From: Tolypothrix bouteillei VB521301
Lineage (GTDB): Bacteria > Cyanobacteriota > Cyanobacteriia > Cyanobacteriales > Nostocaceae
Direction of reading: 5' to 3'
DNA: 64,000 nt
NCBI RefSeq assembly: GCF_000760695.4
Contig: NZ_JHEG04000001.1
Location: 7,911,123 to 7,975,122 of the forward strand
A program made the position numbers and the translations under genes. Of the stretch, positions 44,860 through 53,914 are shown in pieces. Numbering within the stretch: position 1 is the stretch's first letter; the number at the start of each line of letters is the position of its first letter. The notes under the pieces are model-generated. The model had not been told where the DNA came from. It did no database searches and was given only the letters and a program-made list of their open reading frames with translations.

Positions 44860-45956
44860 GAGCTATACCTTGTATTGACTTTAAAGAATAATGATTTGGA
44901 GATTGAGTAAATGAAAGGTTTAACCTTATCAAAAAATCCTACAGGCAAACTTAATCCAAAAAAACAGATAGTAAAATAAAGAAGATAAACTCTGATTTTT
45001 CTGAAAATTCCAAAATCAACTTCGGAAAATACATTTTTTGGTTTTATACCAAGACAAATGCCCATTGCATAGTTCCAAGATTGAACGCGACGATATTCTA
45101 CAATCCAAAATGGGTAAGTAAACAAGTAAAGTTGAAGAAATATTTTTTCTACAATCTCGGACTTATTTGTAGGAGTTAGATAAGGAGCGATCGCATCAGA
45201 TATTAAGGGACCAATATGTATAAAAGGGAGTTTTCTTTCAATAATGGGACATGGGTTAAGCTTGGGCTTTACAGCATAGCTATCTACGCTTTCGTTCTGG
45301 ATTTGAATATCCTTTCGTACTGCTGAGATATCTAGCTCGAGTAAAGAGCTACCACTGGCAAGGATTCTTGCCATAATAAACATTTGATACATTTCTGAAC
45401 CATCCCACTTATCTGTGCTATGGCTCTGTGCTTGAACTCGATCTAGAATAACTCCGGTAACAAAAGCAACGTTACGAAAATGAGTAGCGGCAATTTCGGG
45501 TCCAGAACCAATGAGGTCAGATTTCCGAATACGCTTTGTTACTTGCCCTGTTGACCAATCTTCAAAGTTTGGAATGACCACTCCAACAGAATCATATTTT
45601 TTGATTTCTTCGTATAGCAGAGCGAGTGTTGTGGTAGAAGCCAAGCAGTCATCATTTCCGTGAAGAAGGCAGTAGTGACCTCGTGCTAAAGCAATACTGG
45701 CACGAATATTGCCATCGTATCTTAAGTTTTTTTCCTGTCGTTGGTATATAAAAGAAAGACCCGAATCCTGCAAATAGTCAATTAACTCTTGCTCTCTGCC
45801 ATCATTTGAGCGATCGTCAGAAATGCAAACCTCAAAGTTTTTAAAGGTTTGTGATGCTAACACCTTACAGGCTTCGATTAGAAATGAAGTTCTGTTATAT
45901 TGAGGAATGCAAATTGAGAAAAAAGGATTCTCTACAAGAATGCGACTAACTTCCAT
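44856..45956 (-). CDS. GT2 family glycosyltransferase
   Basis: 366 residues. FSICIPQYNRTSFLIEACKVL, ISDDRSNDGREQELIDYL and LLHGNDDCLAS (a NDD in place of DxD) mark a GT-A glycosyltransferase. A hydrophobic C-terminal segment (about 325-350: VYLLYFTICFFGLSLPVGF) suggests membrane attachment. First gene of a tightly packed group running down to 40020. A 178-bp gap with a hairpin lies upstream. Confidence 0.87.
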   Translation of the reverse strand: MEVSRILVENPFFSICIPQYNRTSFLIEACKVLASQTFKNFEVCISDDRSNDGREQELIDYLQDSGLSFIYQRQEKNLRYDGNIRASIALARGHYCLLHGNDDCLASTTTLALLYEEIKKYDSVGVVIPNFEDWSTGQVTKRIRKSDLIGSGPEIAATHFRNVAFVTGVILDRVQAQSHSTDKWDGSEMYQMFIMARILASGSSLLELDISAVRKDIQIQNESVDSYAVKPKLNPCPIIERKLPFIHIGPLISDAIAPYLTPTNKSEIVEKIFLQLYLFTYPFWIVEYRRVQSWNYAMGICLGIKPKNVFSEVDFGIFRKIRVYLLYFTICFFGLSLPVGFFDKVKPFIYSISKSLFFKVNTRYSS

Positions 45957-46103
45957 GTGAATTTACCATATGATTTACCCTTGTCAGCAAGCTTTAAACT
46001 CAAGTATTCCCAAAAGGAAAATGATACTAACAGGTTCAAAGCGTGAATTTGAGGTAACTAATAATGTATTGTAATCAAGCAGTCGGAAAAGAACTTTCTA
46101 TAA

Positions 46104-46125
46104 AGACGCGATAGTTCGCGTTTCT
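46104..46125 (-). terminator. possible stem-loop terminator after the GT4 gene at 46135
   Basis: On the minus strand AGAAACGCG-AACTAT-CGCGTCT forms a stem of about eight pairs just 10 bp past the stop codon of the upstream gene, followed by TTTATAG. The weak U-tract makes termination uncertain; the same stem occurs as a dispersed repeat in cyanobacteria. Confidence 0.35.
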
Positions 46126-46134
46126 ACAAAGCCA

Positions 46135-47283
46135 TTATTTGGTTTGCGATAGACTCATCATTTGATAAACTCCCATAAACTGTTGCTCGTAATTCCAACG
46201 AGCCAAAATTTGACTTCTGCCATTTTCTCCCATTTGTCGCATTTGATTGGGATTTTGTAGGAACCAATTGATGGCAGTTGCAATACTTTCGGGATTATCA
46301 GGGTTACAGCTTAATCCATAACCAGGCTCAACATACATTTGCATCCAATCAGGTAAGTCTGATACTAACAAAGCTAAACCACAGGCAAGATAGTCAAAAG
46401 CTTTATTGGAGGCACCAGTACAATTTTGTAAGTTAAGGTTTGTACTGACTTTTGGCATAAAAGCTATGCCAACATCAGATATGCGGCAGTACTCAAGAAG
46501 TTTTTTTCTTGGCATTGCTCCTAGAAATTCAACTCTCTCGCTAATTCTAAGGTCTACAGATGTTTGTAGTAATTGTTGTACGTAACCTTGATTGCCTATT
46601 GTTTCGTACCCAATAACCCGTAGTTTTACTACTTTAGGTAACATTGCCAAAGCACTGAGCACTGTAATCGGTAACAAAGATGGTCCAATATTGCCATGAT
46701 AGTGAATCCAGAGATGATTGCAATCATCTGTTAAACGTGCAGAAGAAACTTCTGCTTGTGCAGGACAATTCCACACACAGAAAACATTCCCAACAGGTTC
46801 ATTGTCCTTGATGAATTGCTCAATTCTCTGTTGATTGGGTAAGATACACATTTTTGCTTGATGAGCTAACCACCGCCGTGTTTTTAGACATAGCTTTATA
46901 AGAGCGTTTTCAGGTGCTGTAGTCAGTGAGTCATGCTCGTGATATACAACCTTACTTCTCAGTACTACACTTAACAGCAAAGTAATTGGACACGAGAGGA
47001 GATCGGAAGCATAAACCCATTGTGGTTTCCAGCGTATAGCCCAATCAAGTATCCAAAAGCAAAACCAGAGATAATGTAGCTTTTGCCTCCAACCCCCAGG
47101 ACAAAAAGGTAGTTGTTTTACTGTAATTCTATTATGAGGCGGAAAGCACAGAGAATTTGAACCCAGAGAACCAGTCCCAAGAAAAAGTACATCCCAGCCA
47201 TCATTGGCTAGTATACGCGAACTGTGTTCAAGAGGTGGATAACCGGCAGGATTTGTGTACTGTATATACAATATGCGAGGCAT
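46135..47283 (-). CDS. GT4-like glycosyltransferase
   Basis: 382 residues from the ATG at 47283 (MPRILYIQYTNPAGYPPLEHS); in-frame starts at 47307 and 47316 would add 8-11 residues of no recognisable type. The fold is GT-B: WKPQWVYASDLLSCPITLLL, VVYHEHDSLTTAPENALIK and WIHYHGNIGPSLLPITVL. The C-terminal motif is SNKAFDYLACGLALLVSDLPDW, a KxFDYLA variant of the usual EX7E, found in a subgroup of GT4-like enzymes. The substrate is unknown. The gene is flanked by gaps of 150 and 178 bp. Confidence 0.82.
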   Translation of the reverse strand: MPRILYIQYTNPAGYPPLEHSSRILANDGWDVLFLGTGSLGSNSLCFPPHNRITVKQLPFCPGGWRQKLHYLWFCFWILDWAIRWKPQWVYASDLLSCPITLLLSVVLRSKVVYHEHDSLTTAPENALIKLCLKTRRWLAHQAKMCILPNQQRIEQFIKDNEPVGNVFCVWNCPAQAEVSSARLTDDCNHLWIHYHGNIGPSLLPITVLSALAMLPKVVKLRVIGYETIGNQGYVQQLLQTSVDLRISERVEFLGAMPRKKLLEYCRISDVGIAFMPKVSTNLNLQNCTGASNKAFDYLACGLALLVSDLPDWMQMYVEPGYGLSCNPDNPESIATAINWFLQNPNQMRQMGENGRSQILARWNYEQQFMGVYQMMSLSQTK

Positions 47284-47304
47284 AATGCTTGTTTCTTTGT
47301 TATT

Positions 47305-47427
47305 CATTCCAATCACAATCGGTACGCAATTCCCCTAAAGGCTGAAGTTTATCTTCAAGACCGGATAGATGGTAAAAAGCGCCCAGTTGGGCTGGACGAA
47401 TTTCAAGTAATTGTGAATAGAATTTAA
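47305..47427 (+). pseudogene. plus-strand coding-like fragment of unknown origin
   Basis: In the 150-bp gap between two minus-strand glycosyltransferase genes, the plus strand reads RYAIPLKAEVYLQDRIDG then KKRPVGLDEFQVIVNRI and a stop at 47425-47427. It has no own start or SD, and the composition looks like the C-terminal end of a protein. I do not recognise the family; it may be a transposase or mobile-gene relic. Weak evidence. Confidence 0.25.
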
Positions 47428-47466
47428 TCTTGTTAGCGGTTATTGAACAATCTTTTGTCATGCTGT

Positions 47467-48825
47467 TCATTTTCTATAAAGTGCCTTATCACTTTTTTGC
47501 AGTATGGAATGATACAGAGATAACATTTCTTTCGCAACTGTTTCCATGTGTCGCGGTGGACGAACACCATGACGCAAACGAATCAGTAAATCTCTTTCTT
47601 GATTTAGTCTTTGAAGCGATCGACTCCAGGCTTCAACAGAAGCAGCTTCCACAAGCAGACCATTGATTTCGTGCTGAACTAATTCCGCAATTCCTCCCAA
47701 ATTGGAACCAATGACGGGAATACCAGCGGCAAATGCTTCAAGAACTACTAATGGTCCTGTTTCTAACCATTGCGATGGTACTGCAAGTAAATCATAATCC
47801 GTTAATAAGTTTACAATTTGTTTTGCAGACACAGGAGATTTGAAAGAAATTCTTGTGTCGTGTTTTACCAAGTTCAATAGTTGTGTTTGATAAGCATCAC
47901 TTGCTGAATTTTGTGAGATACCAAAAATATCTAAGGTAGCAGCCAGTTGTGGAGTTCTTTGAAAAGCTTTCAGCAAAATATCTATTCCCTTGATGGGTTC
48001 AAGCCGTCCTAAAAAAGCAATTTTGAGAATTGAACTATTCCCAGTGTAATTCTTTCCTAATTGACTGATTTTTGCCGATTGTATTTCCTGACACAACCCC
48101 TGACGACTGACAGTAATTTTCTCGTGAGATACGTGATTGCGAATGAGAAGATCTTTCACCCAATCACAGACTGCAACAATATGGTCAACCTCAGATAACA
48201 AATTTTGCAAGGCAGAATAGCGGTAACTTGCCAATTCGGTCATGCGGATAGCAGTCCAAACACCTCCATGAAGATGGAGCCCTCCCAAACAGCGCCCAAC
48301 CATAGGTGGTATATTACCGATCGCACTTGCGCTTATCCAGTTTAATCCCAGTCCCTGTAAAGTGCATTGAGAACAAGTACGTAAATTCACTTTTCCATCA
48401 CAAACTTGTGTACCCCAACGCATTAAAGTTCCTCGTTGGCAGCTTACAGTAGGGGTATGATAAGTAAAAATAACTGGAATTTTTCTTTGCTTGGCAACGC
48501 GCACAAGTCGTAAAGAAACACCTCTTGTAAATGCGTGTAAGTGAACAAGATCGGGTTGTTCCTCATCCAAAATTTTGCCAAATTCATTTGCGCTTTGTCG
48601 ATCCCCTTCCCCATAAACCTCTTGAAGCCTTGTAACTTGATTAGATACAGCAAAACGATATACCGACAAGCGATTGTGAGAGTAGGACTCGTTGACATTT
48701 CCTGGTGCAGCAATTAAAATTTGCAATCCTTGCTGTTGTAGATGCCGTGATAATGCTTCTACATAGACTTCAGTACCACCTATAGCATTGGGATAAAAAC
48801 AGAAGGGAACGTGAATAACTTTCAT
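47467..48825 (-). CDS. GT4 family glycosyltransferase with cysteine-rich insert
   Basis: 452 residues. MKVIHVPFCFYPNAIGGTEVYVEAL is the GT4 N-terminus. A middle insert (about 155-200) holds four cysteines, with VCDGKVNLRTCSQCTLQG, a feature seen in a subgroup of these enzymes and possibly metal-binding. KIAFLGRLEPIKGIDILLKAF and the EX7E motif LETGPLVVLEAFAAGIPVIGSN are intact. Longer than the neighbouring GT4 proteins because of the insert. 23 bp downstream of a GT2 gene. Confidence 0.88.
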   Translation of the reverse strand: MKVIHVPFCFYPNAIGGTEVYVEALSRHLQQQGLQILIAAPGNVNESYSHNRLSVYRFAVSNQVTRLQEVYGEGDRQSANEFGKILDEEQPDLVHLHAFTRGVSLRLVRVAKQRKIPVIFTYHTPTVSCQRGTLMRWGTQVCDGKVNLRTCSQCTLQGLGLNWISASAIGNIPPMVGRCLGGLHLHGGVWTAIRMTELASYRYSALQNLLSEVDHIVAVCDWVKDLLIRNHVSHEKITVSRQGLCQEIQSAKISQLGKNYTGNSSILKIAFLGRLEPIKGIDILLKAFQRTPQLAATLDIFGISQNSASDAYQTQLLNLVKHDTRISFKSPVSAKQIVNLLTDYDLLAVPSQWLETGPLVVLEAFAAGIPVIGSNLGGIAELVQHEINGLLVEAASVEAWSRSLQRLNQERDLLIRLRHGVRPPRHMETVAKEMLSLYHSILQKSDKALYRK

Positions 48826-48848
48826 GCCACTATTAGTAGAACACAGTT

Positions 48849-49838
48849 CTAAAAAGAAAATTTTTGTACTAATCGGTGTATTTGTTTTTTCGTGCGACGA
48901 TAGGTTAGTGAAATTGCCTCAGCTTGCTCATACCCCACCCACTGAGATAACTGGTGCAAAGCTTTTGGACTTGAAGGAATATAGTTTGGATTCAAGCGGT
49001 TAATTTTAGCAAGCACTTCAGAAAACTTCAAACGGTTACGTTCAAAGTAGAATCGGGCTAAATGACCATAGACTTTCTCCAACGCAATTCGTCGTTCTGA
49101 AGTTATGCCCCCATGAACTGTCCAAAATTCTTCTACGTGACAGGCATTTATAAAGCAATCATTCATGAAGCCAGCAGAGTCACGCCTTGATAAACTAGTA
49201 CTACTTGCCAGTACTCGATAATCTGCTTGTACGCCAGGTACGTGGATAAATTTACCCCCCATCAAAGCAGCATCCAGGAAGAAGCGAGCATCCTGGATAA
49301 AAAGTAGAGACTTATTCCAGGTACTAATCTTGTCTACAATACGATGGTTGTAAAGTAAAGCCGCAGGTGGTGCCCAAAAATTAGTAAATAATGCAATTTG
49401 TGGATCGGGATGAACCTCTTCAATACGCCTAGCTACAATAGCTCCCAGATGAAATTTGCCATCTTCACCTTCCTCTAGCCGTTGCCAATCAGAGTATGCT
49501 ACATCAGCATCATGAGCTATCAACACATTGACTCGTTTTTCCAAAGCATCAGGTCGTAAAAGATCGTCTGCATCTAAATATTGAATAAACTGACCTTGTG
49601 CTAACGCAGTACCGAGGTTACGCGCTGCACTAGCACCTTGATTGGCAGTGAATTCTGCTCTTAGTTTTGAGCCAAAAGAGCGAATCAAAGTTGCTGTCTC
49701 ATCAGTTGAACCATCATCAATGACAATAACTTCAAAATTTTTAAATGTTTGTGCAAAAACACTTTCTAGGGTTGCTTCTAAAAAGCGTGCTGCATTATAG
49801 CAAGGAATAATAACTGATATTAAGGGAAATTGGAGCAT
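48849..49838 (-). CDS. GT2 family glycosyltransferase
   Basis: 329 residues. A textbook GT-A start: ISVIIPCYNAARFLEATLESV, then FEVIVIDDGSTDETATL, ANQGASAARNLG and the metal motif QYLDADDLLRPDALEKR. The C-terminal part contains VQADYRVLASSTSLSRRDS and ends with an amphipathic basic helix. A probable inverting transferase. 57 bp downstream of another GT2 gene. Confidence 0.9.
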   Translation of the reverse strand: MLQFPLISVIIPCYNAARFLEATLESVFAQTFKNFEVIVIDDGSTDETATLIRSFGSKLRAEFTANQGASAARNLGTALAQGQFIQYLDADDLLRPDALEKRVNVLIAHDADVAYSDWQRLEEGEDGKFHLGAIVARRIEEVHPDPQIALFTNFWAPPAALLYNHRIVDKISTWNKSLLFIQDARFFLDAALMGGKFIHVPGVQADYRVLASSTSLSRRDSAGFMNDCFINACHVEEFWTVHGGITSERRIALEKVYGHLARFYFERNRLKFSEVLAKINRLNPNYIPSSPKALHQLSQWVGYEQAEAISLTYRRTKKQIHRLVQKFSF

Positions 49839-49895
49839 TGTAACCGATCATCCAAAATCATTTTTTTAATAAAAAGATTATGCTTTAGTATATGT

Positions 49896-50915
49896 TTATA
49901 TAAATAAAATTTTAATAATCAATTTCCAGTAATTAGCAAAGCCAATAATACTGGGGCAAAATAGTGCTGATTTACACCACCATTTTATTGATTCGATCTT
50001 ATTGCCAATTGAATATTCAAATAATCCATGTTTAAGCATGGCAGAAGCATAAAATAATCTCAAGCTTAACTTATTTCTAAATCTGCTAAATAGTTTGAGA
50101 TGACGATCGTACTTTTCAATAACTTCTTTGACTTCTGCCATTGCAATAAGATTGCTTTTCCAAGTTTTTGCATCAGTATGATGTCTCAACTTGGAAAAGC
50201 ACTTAGGTAGGTAGTGCAATGGATATAACTTTCTTATGCGTAACCAGTAGTCTAAATCCATTGCGTATGATAATGAAACATCTAAACCATTTAGCTGATG
50301 AAATATATGTTGACTAAAAAATACAGAAGGTTGGGGCAAATATTTATCATGATGATACTCGAATAAATCTTGAAGTGAGTAATTTTGCGCTTTTACGTAA
50401 TATTCTATTTTTTCTGAGCAATTCTCTATACTAAAAAAATATCCGTCCCCAGTCAGAAAATGACAATTGGTATTATTGCTCCAAAAAAGCCCAATCTCTA
50501 GTAATGTATTTTGACAAAAAACATCATCAGAATTTAGCCAAGCATAAATTTCTCCTGTGGCTTTCTGAAAACCTTTATTTATTGCATCAGATTGTCCCTT
50601 ATCTTTTTCACTTACATAGTAGGCAAGCCATTGAGCATACTTTTCAATAACTTCTAGCGACCCATCAGTTGAGCCGCCATCAGTAATGATGTATTCCAAA
50701 TTTGGATATCCTTGCAGCAAAACTGACCGGATGGTTTCTTCAAGAAAGTGACCGTAGTTATAATTTGGTGTCACAATACTAATGCGGGACCATTCATAAA
50801 CGTTTGGCATCCGATCGGGGAGTGGTTCGCTTTGCTCAGTCCAAGGCCAGCCAGTTTTTCCTAGTGGAGGTGGAGGTAAATCTTCTAAGGTCAGTGCTTT
50901 AGTAATTATAGGCAT
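49896..50915 (-). CDS. GT2 family glycosyltransferase
   Basis: 339 residues. The first 40 residues (ITKALTLEDLPPPPLGKTGWPWTEQSEPLP) form the conserved pre-domain seen in a cyanobacterial and proteobacterial GT2 subgroup. The GT-A core then reads ISIVTPNYNYGHFLEETIRSV, YIITDGGSTDGSLEVIEKY, SEKDKGQSDAINKGF and IYAWLNSDDVFCQ. A C-terminal segment (about 300-339) is hydrophobic. The sugar specificity is unknown. Confidence 0.9.
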   Translation of the reverse strand: MPIITKALTLEDLPPPPLGKTGWPWTEQSEPLPDRMPNVYEWSRISIVTPNYNYGHFLEETIRSVLLQGYPNLEYIITDGGSTDGSLEVIEKYAQWLAYYVSEKDKGQSDAINKGFQKATGEIYAWLNSDDVFCQNTLLEIGLFWSNNTNCHFLTGDGYFFSIENCSEKIEYYVKAQNYSLQDLFEYHHDKYLPQPSVFFSQHIFHQLNGLDVSLSYAMDLDYWLRIRKLYPLHYLPKCFSKLRHHTDAKTWKSNLIAMAEVKEVIEKYDRHLKLFSRFRNKLSLRLFYASAMLKHGLFEYSIGNKIESIKWWCKSALFCPSIIGFANYWKLIIKILFI

Positions 50916-51127
50916 GAGTAAACGAGATTTTGACTTAAAGTAACTAAATTATTTAATGAGAGTTAAGGCTCTGCATTTATACACATCTTAAACTTTATCG
51001 ATTTTGAAACATGGGATTTTTTCATAGATTAAACTAGCTAGTTATAGCTTGAATTGTAGATTTTCTATTATTTTAATAAAATACGTTTTTCAAGATATAA
51101 CTCGGTTTAATAAAGCTAGCTTACAAT

Positions 51128-51931
51128 TTAAGAAACTGACGAGCTAAGTGATTCGTATAAATTGCCATCTTCTACATGCAGGTATAAAGATTCTTCATGC
51201 ACCCAATTAATGAAAGAAGTAATATCCTTTTGTGTAAAGTATAATTGTGCTCTTTGTAAATACATATCAGGCCACTTCCACCACTGAATTCTCAGTAATT
51301 CTTGAATTATTTCATTAGAAAATCGAAAACGAATAATTTTTGCTGGAACTCCTCCAACGATCGCATAATCAGGAACATCTTTAACAACTACAGAGCCAGC
51401 ACCAATTATGGCTCCATTCCCTATTCTCACTCCATCTCTAATAAAAACTCTTGCTCCAATCCAGACATCATGACCAATAGTAATTTTTTTTACTTCTTGA
51501 AAGAAGTTTTCATTTGAAAAAGAAACACCACATTGTTTAAGAGTTGAAAAGAAAACTGGACTAGTACTTAAAAAATCAGTTGGATGTTCACCAAATCCAC
51601 AAATTAAATGTGGTCCTAAGGAACAAAAACTACCTATTTGACTTAGGTTTAATATAGAATCTTGAGATATGTAACTAAATTTTCCAAGTGAGACATTGCG
51701 TAAATTGCAACGGGGATAAATCTGAATATTTTTTTCAAGTTTAGAATCAGAGATATAGCAAAATTCATGGACTGATACTTCATCATTTAAGGTACAATTA
51801 TATATTGTACAACCTTTATTAATTTTTGTGTTTTTACCTAGAGTTGTAACTGGTATAATACATGAGCCAAATGCAATATCTGATTGAGAATAATGCTTTT
51901 TATAATATAAAAATTTAAGAAGCTTTTTCAT
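51128..51931 (-). CDS. left-handed beta-helix acyltransferase (CatB/XAT-like)
   Basis: 267 residues. The central region is an irregular hexapeptide-repeat helix (KNTKINKGCTIYNCTLNDEVSV...), the loop FGEHPTDFLSTSPVFF holds a His at the expected catalytic place, and ITIGHDVWIGARVFIRDGVRIGNGAIIGAGSVVVKDVP and YAIVGGVPAKIIRFRF end the helix, typical of xenobiotic/sugar acyltransferases with a C-terminal helix. Probably O- or N-acetylates a sugar. A 212-bp gap follows upstream of the GT2 gene. The region is markedly A/T-rich. Confidence 0.88.
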   Translation of the reverse strand: MKKLLKFLYYKKHYSQSDIAFGSCIIPVTTLGKNTKINKGCTIYNCTLNDEVSVHEFCYISDSKLEKNIQIYPRCNLRNVSLGKFSYISQDSILNLSQIGSFCSLGPHLICGFGEHPTDFLSTSPVFFSTLKQCGVSFSNENFFQEVKKITIGHDVWIGARVFIRDGVRIGNGAIIGAGSVVVKDVPDYAIVGGVPAKIIRFRFSNEIIQELLRIQWWKWPDMYLQRAQLYFTQKDITSFINWVHEESLYLHVEDGNLYESLSSSVS

Positions 51932-51982
51932 TCTTTTAGACCAATCGATAGTATATTTTCTATGTTTATTTATTGGAATAGA

Positions 51983-53221
51983 CTATATAGATAAACTATT
52001 ACGAATAATTTTATCTAATTGAAAAGCACGAATTTCAAATGTATGTTCTTTTAAAGTTCGGCGTTGTCCTGCTACAGCAATTTTTTGACGTTCATCATCA
52101 TGTTCTAGTAAATAACTTACTTTTTCCATAGCTTCTTCTGCACTACGATATGCGATCACTTCCTCATCTGGTTCAAATAATTCTTGTAAATTTTCTTTCC
52201 AATCAGTTATCAAACAAGTTCCTACCCCTGTTGCTTCATAAAGTCTCATGTTTGAAGCAAAGTTAGCAGATATATCAATATGATTATTAAAAGTTAATTT
52301 AGACTCAGTAATTTTTTTGATACATTTGAATTCCAAAACAGGTGGTTGTGAACGTTTAGCAATACTTGTATCAACATAATGCGATAAATTTGGACGATAT
52401 TTCATATTTATAAAATTGTTCATTTTGGGAATTTTTCTAAGTATAGTTTTTAAACAGTAAAATTGATTTGTATATTGTCCTAAATCATATAATGATTGCT
52501 TCAAAGAAAGAAGTTTTAACTCAGTAGAGGAAGGTTGATTAATATCTGCCCAAATTTGCAAATTAGTTTTTTGAACTAATTTCTTCAGTAAATTTTCTCT
52601 TTGGTTATGGAAATGTTGATTTTTCACAATAGATCCAATAAAGGATAAATCTATTGTTTTCTCTAAATGTTGATTAATTTTATCTAAAATTTGAGGAGCA
52701 AAAGCATGGCACATATATTTGGATTTGTAACCATTATTATTAAATTTTTCCACTAACGTAGGTATATTTGAAAGTACTAGGTCAAATGCTTTAAAGACAT
52801 CAATATTGGTAAATGCTGGAGCCCCGCACCATCCTATAATGAGCTTTATTGAAGAACATTCACTCCGAAGATATTTGAGAAAGTCACATGAAAAACTATT
52901 GTAATCAAATACGAAAACAATATCAGGTTGAAAATGCTTTACTTGAGCCAATGTGATATCAGTTAACCAAGAATTTTCATCGTAATATACTCCATTTTCC
53001 CTTGCCCATACCTTCTGCATAAATTCTGCATTAGCAACTGGTTCCCAAACCTCATATGCCAATTTTTTTAAAGCATGAGTCCAAAAGTCTGCCCACATAT
53101 AGCAATCGGACATCAGTGTCTGATATTGTGTAATATAACTCTCATTTTGTAGTGTAGAATGAGTATTATAAAATTGTTTTATATATGTAGAATAGTTAGT
53201 AGTAAGACGAATTAGACGCAT
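51983..53221 (-). CDS. CgeB-like glycosyltransferase
   Basis: 412 residues. The N-terminal domain includes FQPDIVFVFDYNSFSCDFLKYL and IIGWCGAPAFTNIDVFKAFDLVLSNIP. The C-terminal domain has FNNHIDISANFASNMRLYEATGVGTCLITDWKENLQELFEPDEEVIAY and HDDERQKIAVAGQRRTLKEHTFEIRA, the CgeB-type glycosyltransferase motif with its Glu (RLYEATG). Five bp downstream of the FkbM gene, so probably in one operon with it. Confidence 0.85.
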   Translation of the reverse strand: MRLIRLTTNYSTYIKQFYNTHSTLQNESYITQYQTLMSDCYMWADFWTHALKKLAYEVWEPVANAEFMQKVWARENGVYYDENSWLTDITLAQVKHFQPDIVFVFDYNSFSCDFLKYLRSECSSIKLIIGWCGAPAFTNIDVFKAFDLVLSNIPTLVEKFNNNGYKSKYMCHAFAPQILDKINQHLEKTIDLSFIGSIVKNQHFHNQRENLLKKLVQKTNLQIWADINQPSSTELKLLSLKQSLYDLGQYTNQFYCLKTILRKIPKMNNFINMKYRPNLSHYVDTSIAKRSQPPVLEFKCIKKITESKLTFNNHIDISANFASNMRLYEATGVGTCLITDWKENLQELFEPDEEVIAYRSAEEAMEKVSYLLEHDDERQKIAVAGQRRTLKEHTFEIRAFQLDKIIRNSLSI

Positions 53222-53226
53222 AAGTT

Positions 53227-53901
53227 TTAAAATTTTAGATTTTTATACAAAACGTCATGATGAGATAGCTCTGCTACTGGCTCATAAAGCTGTTTTAAAA
53301 ATGAATCTATCTCATCTCTGTAACGCGCTTCTACCAGCATCCACGCTGGTCTATACTTGTCAAAATCAATACCTTGAAGAACACTCAGTTCAAAACCTTC
53401 AACGTCCAAAGAGAGAAAATCTATTTTTTCAATGATATGTTGCTCAAGAATTGAATTGAGTGTTCTAGCAGGTACTTGAACTTCATAGCTTTCAATGTCC
53501 TGAAGTTCACAACCTCTTCTAATATGTTCTATCTCTTTTTCTTCTGACTTCATAGCTCCTTTAACAAGAGACATAAGATTAGAATATCGCATTTCAATAT
53601 AATTACTTTCATAATCAAAATGCACAAGAGCACAATTTTCTATGATACATTTTGGTCGATTAATCTTACATCTGTATGCTAGTTCAGCAATTGGCTCAAT
53701 TAAAAGCCCTTTCCAATTTTGATTTTTTTCAAAATACAAAGTATTACTCTGATTAATTCCATCATTAGCACCTGCTTCAATAAAGAAGCCGTGCTTATAA
53801 TTTAAATACTTTTTAAGTTTCAAATCTAATTGATTTAGAGAAAAGGATTTGGCACTAGTTATCGAGTTATATCTGTTCTTAACTTTTTTCAAAATATTCA
53901 T
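53227..53901 (-). CDS. FkbM family methyltransferase
   Basis: 224 residues. HGFFIEAGANDGINQSNTLYFE is the SAM-binding motif, GLLIEPIAELAYRCKINRPKCIIENCALV and FLSLDVEGFELSVLQGIDFDKYRPAWMLVEAR are the FkbM domain hallmarks. These enzymes O-methylate sugars or polyketide-derived hydroxyls; here a sugar methyl ether in the surface glycan is the reasonable inference. Thirteen bp downstream of an acyltransferase gene and 5 bp upstream of a CgeB-like gene. Confidence 0.9.
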   Translation of the reverse strand: MNILKKVKNRYNSITSAKSFSLNQLDLKLKKYLNYKHGFFIEAGANDGINQSNTLYFEKNQNWKGLLIEPIAELAYRCKINRPKCIIENCALVHFDYESNYIEMRYSNLMSLVKGAMKSEEKEIEHIRRGCELQDIESYEVQVPARTLNSILEQHIIEKIDFLSLDVEGFELSVLQGIDFDKYRPAWMLVEARYRDEIDSFLKQLYEPVAELSHHDVLYKNLKF

Positions 53902-53914
53902 TTTGTTACCTATT

